Notes: generated from the letters alone by a model not told the origin. 64,000 bases of DNA from Clostridium beijerinckii (GCF_018223745.1 NZ_CP073653.1:3372001-3436000); one strand, 5' to 3'. Counted from the stretch's first letter, positions 17,426 to 26,718 are shown. A program made the numbers and translations.

Positions 17426-18112
17426 ATGATTAAATTTCTAGACGTTACTAAAGTATATGACAATAACACCTTGGCTCTTAAAAATGTTAACTTAACTATA
17501 GAAAAAGGTGATTTTGCTTTTTTAGTAGGCTCAAGTGGTGCTGGCAAATCAACAATAATAAAAATGCTTTTTAAAGAAATTGAGCCGACACATGGTAAGT
17601 TAATATTAAACGATACTGATGTAACCAATCTAAATAAGAATCAAATACCGTTTTACAGAAGAAAGATAGGTGTAATATTTCAAGATTTTAAACTAATTCC
17701 AACTCTTAATGTCTATGAAAATGTAGCTTTTGCATTAAGGGTTATTGGTGTCAGTACTAAAGATATAAAAAAGAAGGTACCTATTGGCTTTATCACTAGT
17801 TGGATTATCTGATAAATTTAGGTCATTTCCAAGCCAATTGTCAGGCGGTGAACAGCAAAGAGTTTCAATTGCTCGAGCTATAGTGAATGATCCTAATATT
17901 TTAATTGCCGATGAACCAACAGGAAATCTCGATCCTGAAACTGCAATGGGAGTAATGGACACGCTCGACAATGTTAATAAAAACGGTACTACAATACTTA
18001 GGCTACTCATGCAAGAGATATCGTTGATTCAATGAGGAAGCGAGTTATTGCTATTGAGAATGGAACTATAATAAGAGATGAAATTAGGGGGACTTATGAT
18101 AATGAATTTTAA
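17426..18112 (+). pseudogene. ftsE: FtsE, cell-division ABC ATPase, with two compensating frameshifts
   Basis: Complete FtsE coding content of 228 codons, but read in three segments. Frame 1 runs from ATG 17426 (Walker A GSSGAGKST, Q-loop FQDFKLIP) to about 17786, where one extra T occurs. Frame 2 carries the signature LSGGEQQR and Walker [10 protein letters not shown] to about 18001, where one T is missing. The final part returns to frame 1 ([13 protein letters not shown]) and stops at 18110-18112. As written, translation ends early and no ATPase is made. ftsX downstream is intact and overlaps the end of ftsE, and the promoter is intact, so sequencing or assembly errors are as likely as true loss. 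Confidence 0.8.
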
Positions 18113-18995
18113 TACCTTCAAATATTATATTATTGATGCATTAAAGAGTTTAAATAGAAATAGAACCATTAGTATAGCATCAGTTATTACAGTGACCTCA
18201 ACTTTATTTATAATGGGAGTCTCAATGCTATTAATGCTAAATATAAATATAGGAATGAGTAATGCTAAATCCCAGGTTCAAATACAAGTATTTTTAAATA
18301 ATAGCGTTACTAATAAAGATCAAGAAAACTTAGAGCAAAAGTTAAATAATATTTCTGGTATCAAAAGTGTTAAATTTGAAGATAAATCAGAGGCTTTAAA
18401 AAAGTTTAATAAACAGGTTTCTGAAGATAATAGTTCTTTATTAAATAATTATGATTCTTCCAATAATCCGCTGCCTAATTCATTTATAATAGATCTAGAA
18501 AATCCTGAAATATCACATCAAGTGATAAGCGCAATCGAAAATATGCCTGGTATAGAATCCATTGGCAATGATCAGGAATTTACAAATAAAATAATTCCAA
18601 TATCCAAAAACGTGAAATGGATTGGAATTGCTTTATTCATATTAATGGTATCAGTTTCTATATTCCTTATTAGTAATACTATAAAATTAGCTATTTACTC
18701 AAGACGTAGAGAAATTGGAATAATGAAAGTTGTTGGAGCAACTGATTGGTTTATTAGATGGCCGCTTATTATTGAAGGTGCACTTATTGGTTTGTTTGGA
18801 GCAGTATGTTCAAATATATTAATATACTATCTCTATAAACTAGTTTTTATAAAGATAAATGAAAATTTACTTTTAATAAACTTAATATCACCATCTTATA
18901 TTACGCAAACCCTCCAATGGCAGTTTATATTAGTTGGGATTTTAATTGGAAGTGTAGGAAGCTTCTGGTCTTTAATTAAATTTTTAAAAGTATAA
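18096..18995 (+). CDS. ftsX: FtsX, cell-division ABC permease
   Basis: A membrane protein of about 300 residues that pairs with FtsE. N-terminal transmembrane helix in a TISIASVITVTSTLFIMG context, an extracytoplasmic domain (about residues 55-165), then three transmembrane helices with the family motif YSRRREIGIMKVVGATDWFI. FtsEX transmits ATP hydrolysis to activate peptidoglycan hydrolases. The start is either ATG 18096 or ATG 18102; both lie behind AGGGGG and overlap the ftsE stop. Partner hydrolase is likely the divergent NlpC/P60 protein. Confidence 0.92.
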   Translation: MIMNFNTFKYYIIDALKSLNRNRTISIASVITVTSTLFIMGVSMLLMLNINIGMSNAKSQVQIQVFLNNSVTNKDQENLEQKLNNISGIKSVKFEDKSEALKKFNKQVSEDNSSLLNNYDSSNNPLPNSFIIDLENPEISHQVISAIENMPGIESIGNDQEFTNKIIPISKNVKWIGIALFILMVSVSIFLISNTIKLAIYSRRREIGIMKVVGATDWFIRWPLIIEGALIGLFGAVCSNILIYYLYKLVFIKINENLLLINLISPSYITQTLQWQFILVGILIGSVGSFWSLIKFLKV

Positions 18996-19010
18996 ATCAT
19001 AAAAGATACT

Positions 19011-19058
19011 AAAAAGTGTATTGAAAACTAATTATTTTAGAATTCAATACACTTTTTT
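19011..19058 (+). terminator. Terminator of ftsEX
   Basis: AAAAAGTGTATTGAA pairs with TTCAATACACTTTTT over a 17-nt loop and ends in a T run, 15 nt after the ftsX stop. Confidence 0.85.
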
Positions 19059-19142
19059 ATATATTAAGAACTATGAATTATGATTGCATAAATTACTAAA
19101 TTTAATTAACTCAAATTAAATTTATTCTCATTAGAATATTAA

Positions 19143-19472
19143 TTACCTGTAGCTTATTCCATTTGGTTCTCCTTCTACTTTTATAGTTTTAATAACCTTA
19201 TCTGTGCTATTGTCAATAACACTTACAGTTCCATCATACATATTAGTAACATAAACATATTTATTATCAGAGCTAACTACTACTCCATGAGCTCCTTTTC
19301 CAGTTTCTATTGTTGCAACTACTTTCTTAGTTGACATATCTATCTTTGAAACAGTATTAGATGGTGCATCTTCAGTTCCTTGATTTGCTAGGAATGAATA
19401 TTTATCATCTGATTCAATGTAAACTTGGGTAGGTCCTTTTCCTACTGCGATAGTACCATTCCCTTTATATTT
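19143..19472 (-). pseudogene. 5'-truncated YVTN beta-propeller fragment
   Basis: An open frame of 110 codons with no plausible start. It contains about two YVTN-type blades: KGPTQVYIESDDKY and GAHGVVVSSDNKYVYVTNMY, with DGTVSVIDNSTDKVIKTI. Full family members have six to eight repeats and a signal peptide. The frame is closed at its 5' side by a stop at 19473-19475, just before the end of chemoreceptor 2. A short ATG-initiated product from 19337 is possible but would be a fragment. Likely a remnant of a secreted beta-propeller protein. Confidence 0.65.
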
Positions 19473-19488
19473 TTATACAACATATTAT

Positions 19489-21201
19489 CTATATTTTAAA
19501 TTTTTGTACCAAGAAATTAAGTTCTTCAGATAATTCAGCTTGCCTTTGTGCAGAATTCGCAACTTCTTGAATTGCGGCAGTTGTTTCATCTACACTATTT
19601 AATATCCCTTCTGAACTTTCTGCCGATTGCTGAGCAGTAGACGAAACTGTTTCTATTGCAGCACTAGTTTGCTCTATAGAACTAAGTATTTGATTTGTAC
19701 CATTTGCAATTTCTTTTGACATAGATTTAATAAAGACTGCATCCTTTTCATATTTAAAAGCAGTTTCTAAAAAAAGCTCATAATCTGGATTTACATTATT
19801 ATCAATATGCGCCAATATCTCTTGAGTGTTATGTGAAAGATTATTGAAGGCATTGTTTACCTGAGTAATAACTTCTTGTATGTTTGAAACATTCTCTGCT
19901 GACTGTTCTGCAAGCTTGCGTATCTCATCTGCTACTACAGCAAAACCTTTCCCCATTTCACCAGCTCTTGCCGATTCAATGGCCGCATTTAATGCTAAAA
20001 GATTTGTTTGCGATGCTATATTTGCTATAGAATCAGCCATTACTTTAATTTTTTCAACAACTTTTCCTTCTTCTATTGCTTTTAATATATTTTCTTGCTT
20101 TTCTTTATATATTTTCTTAGAAATATTTATTGATTTTAGTCCCTTATCTTTTATTTCTGAGGCACGTATCTGAATATCATTAGAAGCTTGATCGCAATCC
20201 TTTGCCTTATTTGATAACTCAATAGAATTTGAAGTTATTTCTTCAATTGATGCATTTACTTCTTGTGATGTTGCACTCAATTCTTCTGTACCAGTTGTTA
20301 TTTCCTTTGTAGCTTCATTAATATTGTTCATTTTTGTAGAAATTCCTTCTATAGTGTTATAGATTTCTTCACTTGATTCTTTTATACTGCTAGAATTTGA
20401 AATTATTGTTGATATAAGACTTCTAGTGTTTTCAGCAGCTTTATTTAAAGCATTTGATATTTTTCCTATTTCATCTTTTGAATAGAAATCTATTCTCTGA
20501 GTTAAATCACCTCTACCTAGAGCATCCGCAAATACTAAAACCTTATTTATTTGTTTTGATATTAATGTTGAAATCAAAACTCCAAGTAAAATTGCAAATA
20601 TGAAACCGAATATAACTATACCAATCATTAAATTAAACGAATTCTTAAATATTAAATTATTAACATTATTTGCATTTTCAGCTTCTTTTATATTTGAATC
20701 AATTATTTTATTAATACTATCAAAAGTCTTATCCCTAGCCTCAGTTACCATTTGAAAAGCCGTTTGTGCTTCATCATATTTATTTGCATTTATTAAGTCC
20801 ATAAAATCTTTACGTGACATCATATATTCTTCGTGAAGCTTTATAAAATTTGTTAATAATTTTTCTTCTTCACCTGTTTCACCTGCATTTTTAAATTCTT
20901 CAGAAATCATCATATCTTCATTTGTTAATTTTTCTATTTCATTTTCAATATCCTGTTTTTTAGCTGCATCTTTTGTTGTTAAAAGCGCTAATAAATCTGA
21001 ATGTATCTGTAAAAAGTTTGCTTTTAACTCCTCAACTGTTTTTAAATGTATTAAATTATCTTCATACATAGAGGTTGAATTTGCATTTATTTTTTTTATT
21101 TCTGATATACCTCTAAATCCAATAATCCCTATAAGTAATGAAATTAATAAGAAGCAAAATATAAGTTTTTGTGCAAGTTTTAAATTATTAAATATTTTCA
21201 T
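19489..21201 (-). CDS. Methyl-accepting chemotaxis protein with four-helix-bundle sensor
   Basis: A 570-residue chemoreceptor. Transmembrane helix 1 (about residues 10-30), a helical sensor of about 155 residues of the 4HB_MCP type with a small-residue [11 protein letters not shown] start, transmembrane helix 2 (about 188-210), HAMP, and the signalling domain with the tip [20 protein letters not shown]. 4HB sensors detect amino acids, aromatic compounds or redox-linked signals. Its promoter has the double 11-bp repeat, unlike that of the first chemoreceptor, suggesting that this one is coregulated with the respiratory genes. Confidence 0.93.
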   Translation of the reverse strand: MKIFNNLKLAQKLIFCFLLISLLIGIIGFRGISEIKKINANSTSMYEDNLIHLKTVEELKANFLQIHSDLLALLTTKDAAKKQDIENEIEKLTNEDMMISEEFKNAGETGEEEKLLTNFIKLHEEYMMSRKDFMDLINANKYDEAQTAFQMVTEARDKTFDSINKIIDSNIKEAENANNVNNLIFKNSFNLMIGIVIFGFIFAILLGVLISTLISKQINKVLVFADALGRGDLTQRIDFYSKDEIGKISNALNKAAENTRSLISTIISNSSSIKESSEEIYNTIEGISTKMNNINEATKEITTGTEELSATSQEVNASIEEITSNSIELSNKAKDCDQASNDIQIRASEIKDKGLKSINISKKIYKEKQENILKAIEEGKVVEKIKVMADSIANIASQTNLLALNAAIESARAGEMGKGFAVVADEIRKLAEQSAENVSNIQEVITQVNNAFNNLSHNTQEILAHIDNNVNPDYELFLETAFKYEKDAVFIKSMSKEIANGTNQILSSIEQTSAAIETVSSTAQQSAESSEGILNSVDETTAAIQEVANSAQRQAELSEELNFLVQKFKI

Positions 21202-21311
21202 ATTGTTCCTCCTCAGTTTATATGTTATCTCCTAATTGAATACACACATTATTTTGTTTTCTAAATCATTCTTAAAATATTAACTTTTAACAACTCAAAT
21301 AATACCATTCT

Positions 21312-21333
21312 ATTATGAAGAACTTATGAAGAA
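21312..21333 (-). promoter_or_regulatory. Double 11-bp repeat promoter of chemoreceptor 2
   Basis: Halves TTCTTCATAAG and TTCTTCATAAT, then 7 bp (AGAATGG) and TATTAT (21304-21299). The start codon is about 90 nt beyond the predicted transcription start. Confidence 0.75.
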
Positions 21334-21449
21334 TATTCCAATTCATAATAATATATTCAATTTCTAATTCCCTAATTTTACGCTGTCTAATATAATAAAT
21401 TTCACACCATGTAAATTTAACTTTTTTTATTTTAATAATAAGTTATCAA

Positions 21450-21471
21450 AAATACATATAATCTTCATATC
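21450..21471 (+). promoter_or_regulatory. Degenerate double 11-bp repeat promoter before the tlpA remnant
   Basis: Halves AAATACATATA and ATCTTCATATC, then 7 bp (TTTTTTA) and a perfect TATAAT (21479-21484). It points to the decayed tlpA gene; the first half is poorly conserved. Confidence 0.5.
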
Positions 21472-21494
21472 TTTTTTATATAATAATTTTACTT

Positions 21495-21882
21495 ATGATA
21501 ATTATTGACTTATATATATTGGGGATTAACCATTTAAAAGGCAAGAAAGTGTTTCTTAACTTTTTGGCAACTTGGTGTCCCCCCCTGTAAAGCTGAAATG
21601 ACCGAGATAGAAAAATTATATCAAGAAACAAAGGATAGTGACTTAGTTATAGTTTCTGTAGAAATCGGTGAGCCATTAAATGCTGTTAAATCATTTATTG
21701 ATAGTAACAAATATAACTTTAAGGTACTTATAGACCCTGATCAAAGTGTAGCTACAAAATATAACATAACTTCAATTCCTACTTCATACTTTATTGATAA
21801 AGACGGAAATATACTTTCTAAGCATGTTGGTGACATGAATATCAACCAAATGAAAGCCTATATCAAAACTCTAGATAAATAA
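21495..21882 (+). pseudogene. Truncated, frameshifted TlpA-type thioredoxin gene
   Basis: The thioredoxin fold of a TlpA/ResA protein without its membrane anchor. The frame from ATG 21495 reads KGKKVFLNFLATWCPP. It then hits a stop because the active-site codons carry seven C in a row instead of six. One base fewer restores WCPPCKAEMTEIEKLY and continues in frame to 21882 (FIDKDGNILSKHVGD). The usual FWATWC is here FLATWC, a further sign of decay. The promoter lies directly before it, so a deletion probably removed the anchor region. Confidence 0.7.
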
Positions 21883-21895
21883 CCGGCTTTAATAA

Positions 21896-21946
21896 AAAAA
21901 TGAATTAGAACTCTCTAATCTGAGATTATTCTAATTCATTTTTACT
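21896..21946. terminator. Bidirectional terminator between tlpA remnant and VTT gene
   Basis: AAAAATGAATTAGAA and TTCTAATTCATTTTT form a 15-bp stem with A and T runs at both ends. Confidence 0.8.
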
Positions 21947-22503
21947 TAATAATCTTTTTTCTTTGCAATTGTAAATTTAATAACTATTAGACTAATAAAT
22001 GTTATGACTAGCCTTATCCAATTATCGTAAATATTAATTATGTCATAGCTAACAAGTGCCTCTAACGCTATAGATGGAACCTTTCCAATCAATGTTGCAA
22101 CAGTGAATATTGTACTATCAACACTACTTATTGATGCTGCAAGTGTTATAATTCCTGATGGTATAAATGGAATGATTCTTCCTTGAAATATTAGTAGCCC
22201 CGCCTCTCTTCCATCACTTTTAACTATTCTAGAAATTAACCTATTTCTATCTGTGAATTTTTCAATCTTCCTTTTAAAACCTAATCTATAGATAATAAAA
22301 GTAATATATGCTCCTATTGCTTCACCTAACAGAGATATGAAAAAGCCATTAATAGGCCCGAAGAAAACTATGTTCGCTCCTGTTATAAATACTGACGGTA
22401 ATATACCAACAAGGGAAATGCCTATACTTATTATTAGACTTATAGGTATCGCAATAGAGCTATTATTTCTCAAGATCTCCACTACATCATTTATATTGAA
22501 CAT
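21946..22503 (-). CDS. VTT-domain (TVP38/TMEM64, DedA-like) membrane protein
   Basis: A 185-residue polytopic membrane protein. The VTT domain motif is visible as FFGPINGFFISLLGEAIGAYITFIIYR and GRIIPFIPSGIITLAAS. Family members are implicated in lipid scrambling/flipping and membrane homeostasis. It appears monocistronic, between the tlpA remnant and the DUF378 gene. No repeat-type promoter is visible. Specific function unknown. Confidence 0.82.
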   Translation of the reverse strand: MFNINDVVEILRNNSSIAIPISLIISIGISLVGILPSVFITGANIVFFGPINGFFISLLGEAIGAYITFIIYRLGFKRKIEKFTDRNRLISRIVKSDGREAGLLIFQGRIIPFIPSGIITLAASISSVDSTIFTVATLIGKVPSIALEALVSYDIINIYDNWIRLVITFISLIVIKFTIAKKKDY

Positions 22504-22623
22504 GGATTTCTCCTTTATTAATATTCTAACTTAAAATCTTAATTTCTAAATGCCATTTATTTATCACGTACTATCTTGATTACTATCTGCTATTTTACAA
22601 CATTCTTATAATCAATTCAAATA

Positions 22624-22664
22624 AAATAAGACTCAAATTTTAGCTTTTACAGCACTTGAGCCTT
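22624..22664 (-). terminator. Possible terminator after the DUF378 gene
   Basis: Weak stem ACTCAA/TTGAGC with a loop of about 18 nt. Its right arm resembles the AAGTG/CACTTG arms of the terminators at 38443 and 39649. Confidence 0.4.
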
Positions 22665-22728
22665 TTACATATCCATGGTACTTTTGCTTAAACATATTTA
22701 AAATGATTGTGTTACTTTTCTTATCCTT

Positions 22729-22944
22729 CTAGGCTACTTCACTATTCGTTCCTTTGAATAATAAATAAATTGCATATATCCCTGCTATACCAACAATGCC
22801 ACAAACTATCCGATCGAGCCAAGACATTGTTACAGGTGCAGAACCAAAGGCAAGCCCTATGAAATCATCTCCCAAAAAACCTATTATTCCTAATCTTATA
22901 GCAGCTGCAACAATCAATACCCATGTTATTGTTCTCATTTTCAT
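22729..22944 (-). CDS. DUF378 small membrane protein
   Basis: A 71-residue protein with two transmembrane helices. The DUF378 pattern is clear: an NN-terminal ITWVLIVAAAIRLGIIGF helix, a DDFIGLAFG loop and LDRIVCGIVGIAGIYAIYLL. The family is widespread in bacteria and functionally uncharacterised. Likely a single-gene transcript; TATAAT about 115 nt upstream is a possible -10. Confidence 0.85.
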   Translation of the reverse strand: MKMRTITWVLIVAAAIRLGIIGFLGDDFIGLAFGSAPVTMSWLDRIVCGIVGIAGIYAIYLLFKGTNSEVA

Positions 22945-23101
22945 TCACTCCCTTTTATTAAATATATTTTATATTATGTTAAATTTGAATTACAAATAAT
23001 ATTTAGATATTTTAAATACCTAATCTATTATTTGTAAATTACCTTTTATTATACCCAAAACCAATCTAATAACTGTTCATTCTTTATTTATTTCTCTAAC
23101 T

Positions 23102-23149
23102 AAAAAAGAAGTTAATAGTAACATACGATACTGATTAACCTCTTTTTTT
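23102..23149 (-). terminator. Terminator of the HMA-like/Cys-Met membrane protein operon
   Basis: AAAAGAAGTTAAT pairs, with G-T wobbles, with ATTAACCTCTTTT, followed by A/T runs. It lies 7 nt beyond the stop codon. Confidence 0.65.
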
Positions 23150-23155
23150 ATTAGC

Positions 23156-23440
23156 CTATTGCTCTATTTTGTTTTGATTTTCATTAACTTCTTTCTTCTC
23201 ACTACAACAGCTTCCATGCTTGCCTTTAAACATCATTCCCATCATAAGTGCCATCATTATTGGACATATGAAAGGTGCTATCCCACCTATAGCTGCTTTA
23301 AGTCCTGTTCCAACACTTAAAAAAGGAAGTGCTGCTACAATTATAAACGGTAATCCACAACAAAGCACCATCATTAACATATGCTTTATTGGATTGTGTT
23401 TTTTATTTCCTTCATTTTTATTATTTCCATGACAATTCAT
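23156..23440 (-). CDS. Small Cys/Met/His-rich membrane protein
   Basis: A 94-residue protein of unknown function. Start MNCHGNNKNEGNKKH, then two hydrophobic helices with many Met and Cys (HMLMMVLCCGLPFIIV and PFICPIMMALMMGMMF), and a tail with GKHGSCCSEK. The soft-metal-type ligands and the preceding CxxC HMA-like gene (31 nt upstream) suggest a role in copper or similar metal handling. That role is inferred from composition and context only. Confidence 0.65.
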   Translation of the reverse strand: MNCHGNNKNEGNKKHNPIKHMLMMVLCCGLPFIIVAALPFLSVGTGLKAAIGGIAPFICPIMMALMMGMMFKGKHGSCCSEKKEVNENQNKIEQ

Positions 23441-23470
23441 AATAAATTCCCCCTCATATTCTCATTATAA

Positions 23471-23701
23471 TTAATGTTTAAGCTTAACTACTTTACCACT
23501 TAAAATTGATCTATTTACTATTTCTTTAATATCATCTCTTGATATCTCTTTATCTCTATAGATTACTTTAATTTTCTTTGATTCTAAACTAACATCAACT
23601 CCTAATAAACCTTGAATGGAGCTTAATGTTTTTACAACATTCATTAGACACCTATGACAAAGCATATTTTCTTGTTTAAAACGTAAACTATAGCTTTTCA
23701 T
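23471..23701 (-). CDS. HMA-like metal-binding protein with CxxC
   Basis: A 76-residue protein with the HMA ferredoxin-like fold. The loop motif is MLCHRCLMNVV (CxxC at about residues 15-18) and a second strand reads GVDVSLESKKIKVIY. HMA domains carry Cu(I), Zn or similar ions to transporters. ATG 23701 is 8 nt after GGAGG; a GTG one codon earlier is less well spaced. The first gene of a two-gene operon with a Cys/Met-rich membrane protein. Promoter has the double 11-bp repeat. Confidence 0.75.
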   Translation of the reverse strand: MKSYSLRFKQENMLCHRCLMNVVKTLSSIQGLLGVDVSLESKKIKVIYRDKEISRDDIKEIVNRSILSGKVVKLKH

Positions 23702-23737
23702 CACTATCGCCTCCCTGTAAATACATTATAAATAAAT

Positions 23738-23759
23738 GTTATGAAGATATTGTGTAGAT
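23738..23759 (-). promoter_or_regulatory. Double 11-bp repeat promoter of the HMA-like operon
   Basis: Halves ATCTACACAAT and ATCTTCATAAC, then 7 bp (ATTTATT) and a perfect TATAAT (23730-23725). The transcript leader would be only about 20 nt. Confidence 0.75.
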
Positions 23760-23868
23760 AAAAATAAATTTTAAATATTAATTAAAATCTAATTATCAGG
23801 ATAAATGTAATCCTCTATATAATTAGTGCTTATATTACATAACTTTCACAATAAAATCTGAATTTCTA

Positions 23869-24372
23869 TTAAAATTTTTCGGTCTCATTTATGGACTCAA
23901 TGCTATCTGTAATTTTAATTATTCCTTTTATCATTCCCATCCAGCAACTAAACTCTATGTCTTCATCTTTGGGGATAAATTCTATTATATTTTCTCCTGA
24001 TTTGAAATCTTTATCTATATTGAAAGATGGTAATACTATTCCATTATTACACGAATTAAGTTGATCTCCTTCAAATATCAACTTAACAGGAATATCTTTT
24101 TGAACATAAATAACATCAGGGGTATAACCATTATTATCTACTGTTATTCTTACTACCTGAACCCCATTTTCAATAGACGCATTAGCTATATTTAAGCGAG
24201 ATGCATTAGCTTTATTTACTGATAAGTTATGTTTTAATTTTTCACTCATATCAAAACTTGATACAATACTACTAAATAATAGAATAATTGCACCTATAGC
24301 AAATAATCTTACATATTTTCTGTTGTTTAAACATTTATATATTGCTTTATTAACTTTTCTTATAATATTCAT
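23869..24372 (-). CDS. Membrane-anchored cupredoxin-like protein
   Basis: A 167-residue protein from ATG 24372, with GAGGTG 6 nt upstream. One N-terminal transmembrane segment (about residues 22-41) and an extracytoplasmic beta-domain of the cupredoxin type: NNGYTPDVIYVQKDIPVKL, then LNSCNNGIVLP and EFSCWMGMIKG. The late Cys-x-x-Gly/Met arrangement resembles the copper-binding loop, but the first His ligand of classical cupredoxins is not obvious, so metal binding is uncertain. Its promoter has the double 11-bp repeat. Neighbouring HMA-like and Cys-rich genes share this signal. Confidence 0.72.
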   Translation of the reverse strand: MNIIRKVNKAIYKCLNNRKYVRLFAIGAIILLFSSIVSSFDMSEKLKHNLSVNKANASRLNIANASIENGVQVVRITVDNNGYTPDVIYVQKDIPVKLIFEGDQLNSCNNGIVLPSFNIDKDFKSGENIIEFIPKDEDIEFSCWMGMIKGIIKITDSIESINETEKF

Positions 24373-24447
24373 GCTTGTCACCTCTATAATTATAAATATA
24401 TTATTTCAGAAAAAAGTCGCTTATTATATAGTAAAGTATAATAAAAA

Positions 24448-24469
24448 GTTATGAAGATTCTATAAGGAT
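24448..24469 (-). promoter_or_regulatory. Double 11-bp repeat promoter of the cupredoxin gene
   Basis: Halves ATCCTTATAGA (degenerate) and ATCTTCATAAC, then 7 bp (TTTTTAT) and TATACT (24440-24435). Confidence 0.65.
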
Positions 24470-24579
24470 GATATATGAAATTTCTGTCAAATTATATTGG
24501 TAGTTATATGCTATTATTAAAACATAATAAATCATCTATATTTTAAGGGAATAAATGTAAATTTAATAATTCTCAAAAA

Positions 24580-24637
24580 AACAAAAAAGGTATCTTAAAA
24601 TCACTTTTTAAAGTGTTTATAGATACCTTCTTTTTTT
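24580..24637 (-). terminator. Terminator of the two-component system
   Basis: AAGGTATCT pairs with AGATACCTT, with an inner CACTTT/AAAGTG stem and T runs on both sides; 28 nt after the kinase stop. Confidence 0.8.
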
Positions 24638-24664
24638 ATGTAGTTTGTGATAAAAATTTATGTA

Positions 24665-26038
24665 TTAATTACTTTTGTTTATGCATACTGTAAATACAGT
24701 TTCCTTATCTTCCTTACTTTCTACATCTATTGTTCCAGAATGCAAAGTTAATATTTTCTTTACAAGTGTAAGACCTATTCCGCTTCCCTCAATTTTATGT
24801 CTACTTTTATCTCCACGATACATTCTTTCAAAAACATAAGGTAAATCTTCTTTTTTAATTCCAATTCCATTATCCTTAATTTTAATGATAACTGAGTTTA
24901 TATCGCTACTAATATTGACCCATACAGTTCCATTTATATTGTTAAATTTAATTGCATTAGATATAAGATTTATAAATACTTGTTTCAATTTATCGTAATC
25001 GCCTACTACAATAAAATTTTTACCTTCTTCTTTATTAATAATTAACTTTATATTTTTTTCATCAGCAGCAATATTAAAATCACTAATTACATTTGAAATA
25101 AGCTCCCCTATATTAACCCTTCCTAATTTAAGCACTATTTCATCTGACTCTATTTGTTTTAATGAATTCAAATTATTTAAAAGCTTGCCAAATCTTATTA
25201 CTTCATCATTTAAGCTATTAAGTTTATCAGTAGTTACAGGTATAATTCCATCTATCATTGCCTCTAAATTATTTTGTAATACATTTAATGGAGTTCTAAT
25301 TTCATGGGATATATCTGAAATAAGACGCTTTCTTAATACATCCTGACTATTTAATTTCTCACCTAAATCATTTATGCTCTCAGTTAAATTCCGAATTTCT
25401 TCAATATTACTTTTTATATTTGATCTAGAATTATAATTTCCTTTTGATAAACTTACAGAAGTTTTTGAAACTTCCTTTATTGGTTCAGAAAATTGCTTTG
25501 ATATAATAAGACTTATCAATGCTACTACTATTAGTGTTAATACTCCACTAAATACAATACTCTTATTAATTTGTCCCTTGAAGCTTATATCTTCCTGTGA
25601 AAGCAAAACAGGCGAATACTGTCCGACAATAATATAACCTACTGTTTTTCCATTTACATTTATATCAAAAGTATTGGAAGTATACACTCCGGTTTCTTCC
25701 TTGCCATTTACTGTCATATGATTTTTATTTTGTATATCTTCATGGTTCATTTCCCATACAACCTTTTTATTATCATCCAAAAGACTTAAACAGTAATTAC
25801 TCATATACGCTTCATGCATCATTTCTTCCCCCGAAGTAATATTCCATCCACCATCACTTTTATAAACTTGTTGAAAATATTCTACTAACCTTGTATTTCT
25901 TTGAGTTTGTATATTTTCCATATACTTATTGAATGTATTCGTTATAGTTATATTTACTAATAAAGCTGATAATAATACGGTAGCTACTGCGCAAAATATT
26001 ATAATAAAACTCAATCTCCCCCTAATACTTTGCTTCAT
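24665..26038 (-). CDS. Sensor histidine kinase (BaeS/YkoH-like)
   Basis: A 457-residue membrane kinase. Transmembrane helices at about residues 10-32 and 155-178 flank an extracytoplasmic sensor of about 120 residues. HAMP follows, then HisKA with the phospho-acceptor His in SDISHEIRTPLNVLQ and the NLEAMIDGI extension typical of this subgroup. The ATPase domain has LISNAIKF (N box), DNGIGI (G1) and GSGIGLTLV (G2). It overlaps the response-regulator gene by 4 nt. The stimulus is unknown; the sensor shows no recognisable ligand motif. Confidence 0.93.
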   Translation of the reverse strand: MKQSIRGRLSFIIIFCAVATVLLSALLVNITITNTFNKYMENIQTQRNTRLVEYFQQVYKSDGGWNITSGEEMMHEAYMSNYCLSLLDDNKKVVWEMNHEDIQNKNHMTVNGKEETGVYTSNTFDINVNGKTVGYIIVGQYSPVLLSQEDISFKGQINKSIVFSGVLTLIVVALISLIISKQFSEPIKEVSKTSVSLSKGNYNSRSNIKSNIEEIRNLTESINDLGEKLNSQDVLRKRLISDISHEIRTPLNVLQNNLEAMIDGIIPVTTDKLNSLNDEVIRFGKLLNNLNSLKQIESDEIVLKLGRVNIGELISNVISDFNIAADEKNIKLIINKEEGKNFIVVGDYDKLKQVFINLISNAIKFNNINGTVWVNISSDINSVIIKIKDNGIGIKKEDLPYVFERMYRGDKSRHKIEGSGIGLTLVKKILTLHSGTIDVESKEDKETVFTVCINKSN

Positions 26039-26718
26039 ACTTCATCACCAAATTTATAACCAATTTTTGTAACAGTAACTATATATCGAGGAGACTTGGT
26101 ATCTTCTTCAATTTTCTTACGTAAATTTTTGATATGAACATCTATACTTCTGTCTGAACCATCAAATTCGATTCCAAAAGCTCTCTCTATTATTGCTTCC
26201 CGTGTAAATACTTTTCCTTGATTTGAAGCTAAAATATATAATATATCAAATTCATTTGGAGTTAAACTTACTTCCTCTCCACTCAATTTAACTAATCTCT
26301 TATCAAAATCAATTATTAATTTGTTATTATTAAAAGAAAGTACATTTTCTTTTCTTGTTCTTACTCTTCTGAACAATGCATTTACACGCGCAGTAAGTTC
26401 TCTTGGACTTAATGGTTTTGTTAGGTATTCATCTGCTCCAATATTTAACCCTTCAATTTTATCACTTAATGTACTTTTAGCAGTTAGCATAAAAATATAT
26501 ACATCTGATATTTTTCTTAATATCTTACAAACTTCCTCACCATCAATATCTGGAAGCATTAAATCTAAAATTACAAGATCAATCCTTTCTTTTCTAAAAA
26601 CTTCAATTCCATCTAATCCATTTTCAGTGGAATACACCCCATATCCTTCTCTTTCCAAATATGCTTTTACAACGTCTGATACGCTTTTTTCATCTTCAAT
26701 TATTAAAATGTTGTTCAT
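26035..26718 (-). CDS. OmpR/PhoB-family response regulator
   Basis: A 227-residue regulator. Receiver domain with EDE at residues 8-10, phospho-acceptor Asp in DLVILDLMLPD and the conserved Lys in YLTKPL. The C-terminal winged helix has the recognition region SDRSIDVHIKNLRKKIE. OmpR-type regulators bind as dimers to 11-bp direct repeats, exactly the pattern found at 14 promoters in this window, which makes this protein the leading candidate for their control. No copy of the repeat is visible before this gene itself. A WalR-type regulator encoded elsewhere is the main alternative. Confidence 0.93.
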   Translation of the reverse strand: MNNILIIEDEKSVSDVVKAYLEREGYGVYSTENGLDGIEVFRKERIDLVILDLMLPDIDGEEVCKILRKISDVYIFMLTAKSTLSDKIEGLNIGADEYLTKPLSPRELTARVNALFRRVRTRKENVLSFNNNKLIIDFDKRLVKLSGEEVSLTPNEFDILYILASNQGKVFTREAIIERAFGIEFDGSDRSIDVHIKNLRKKIEEDTKSPRYIVTVTKIGYKFGDEV

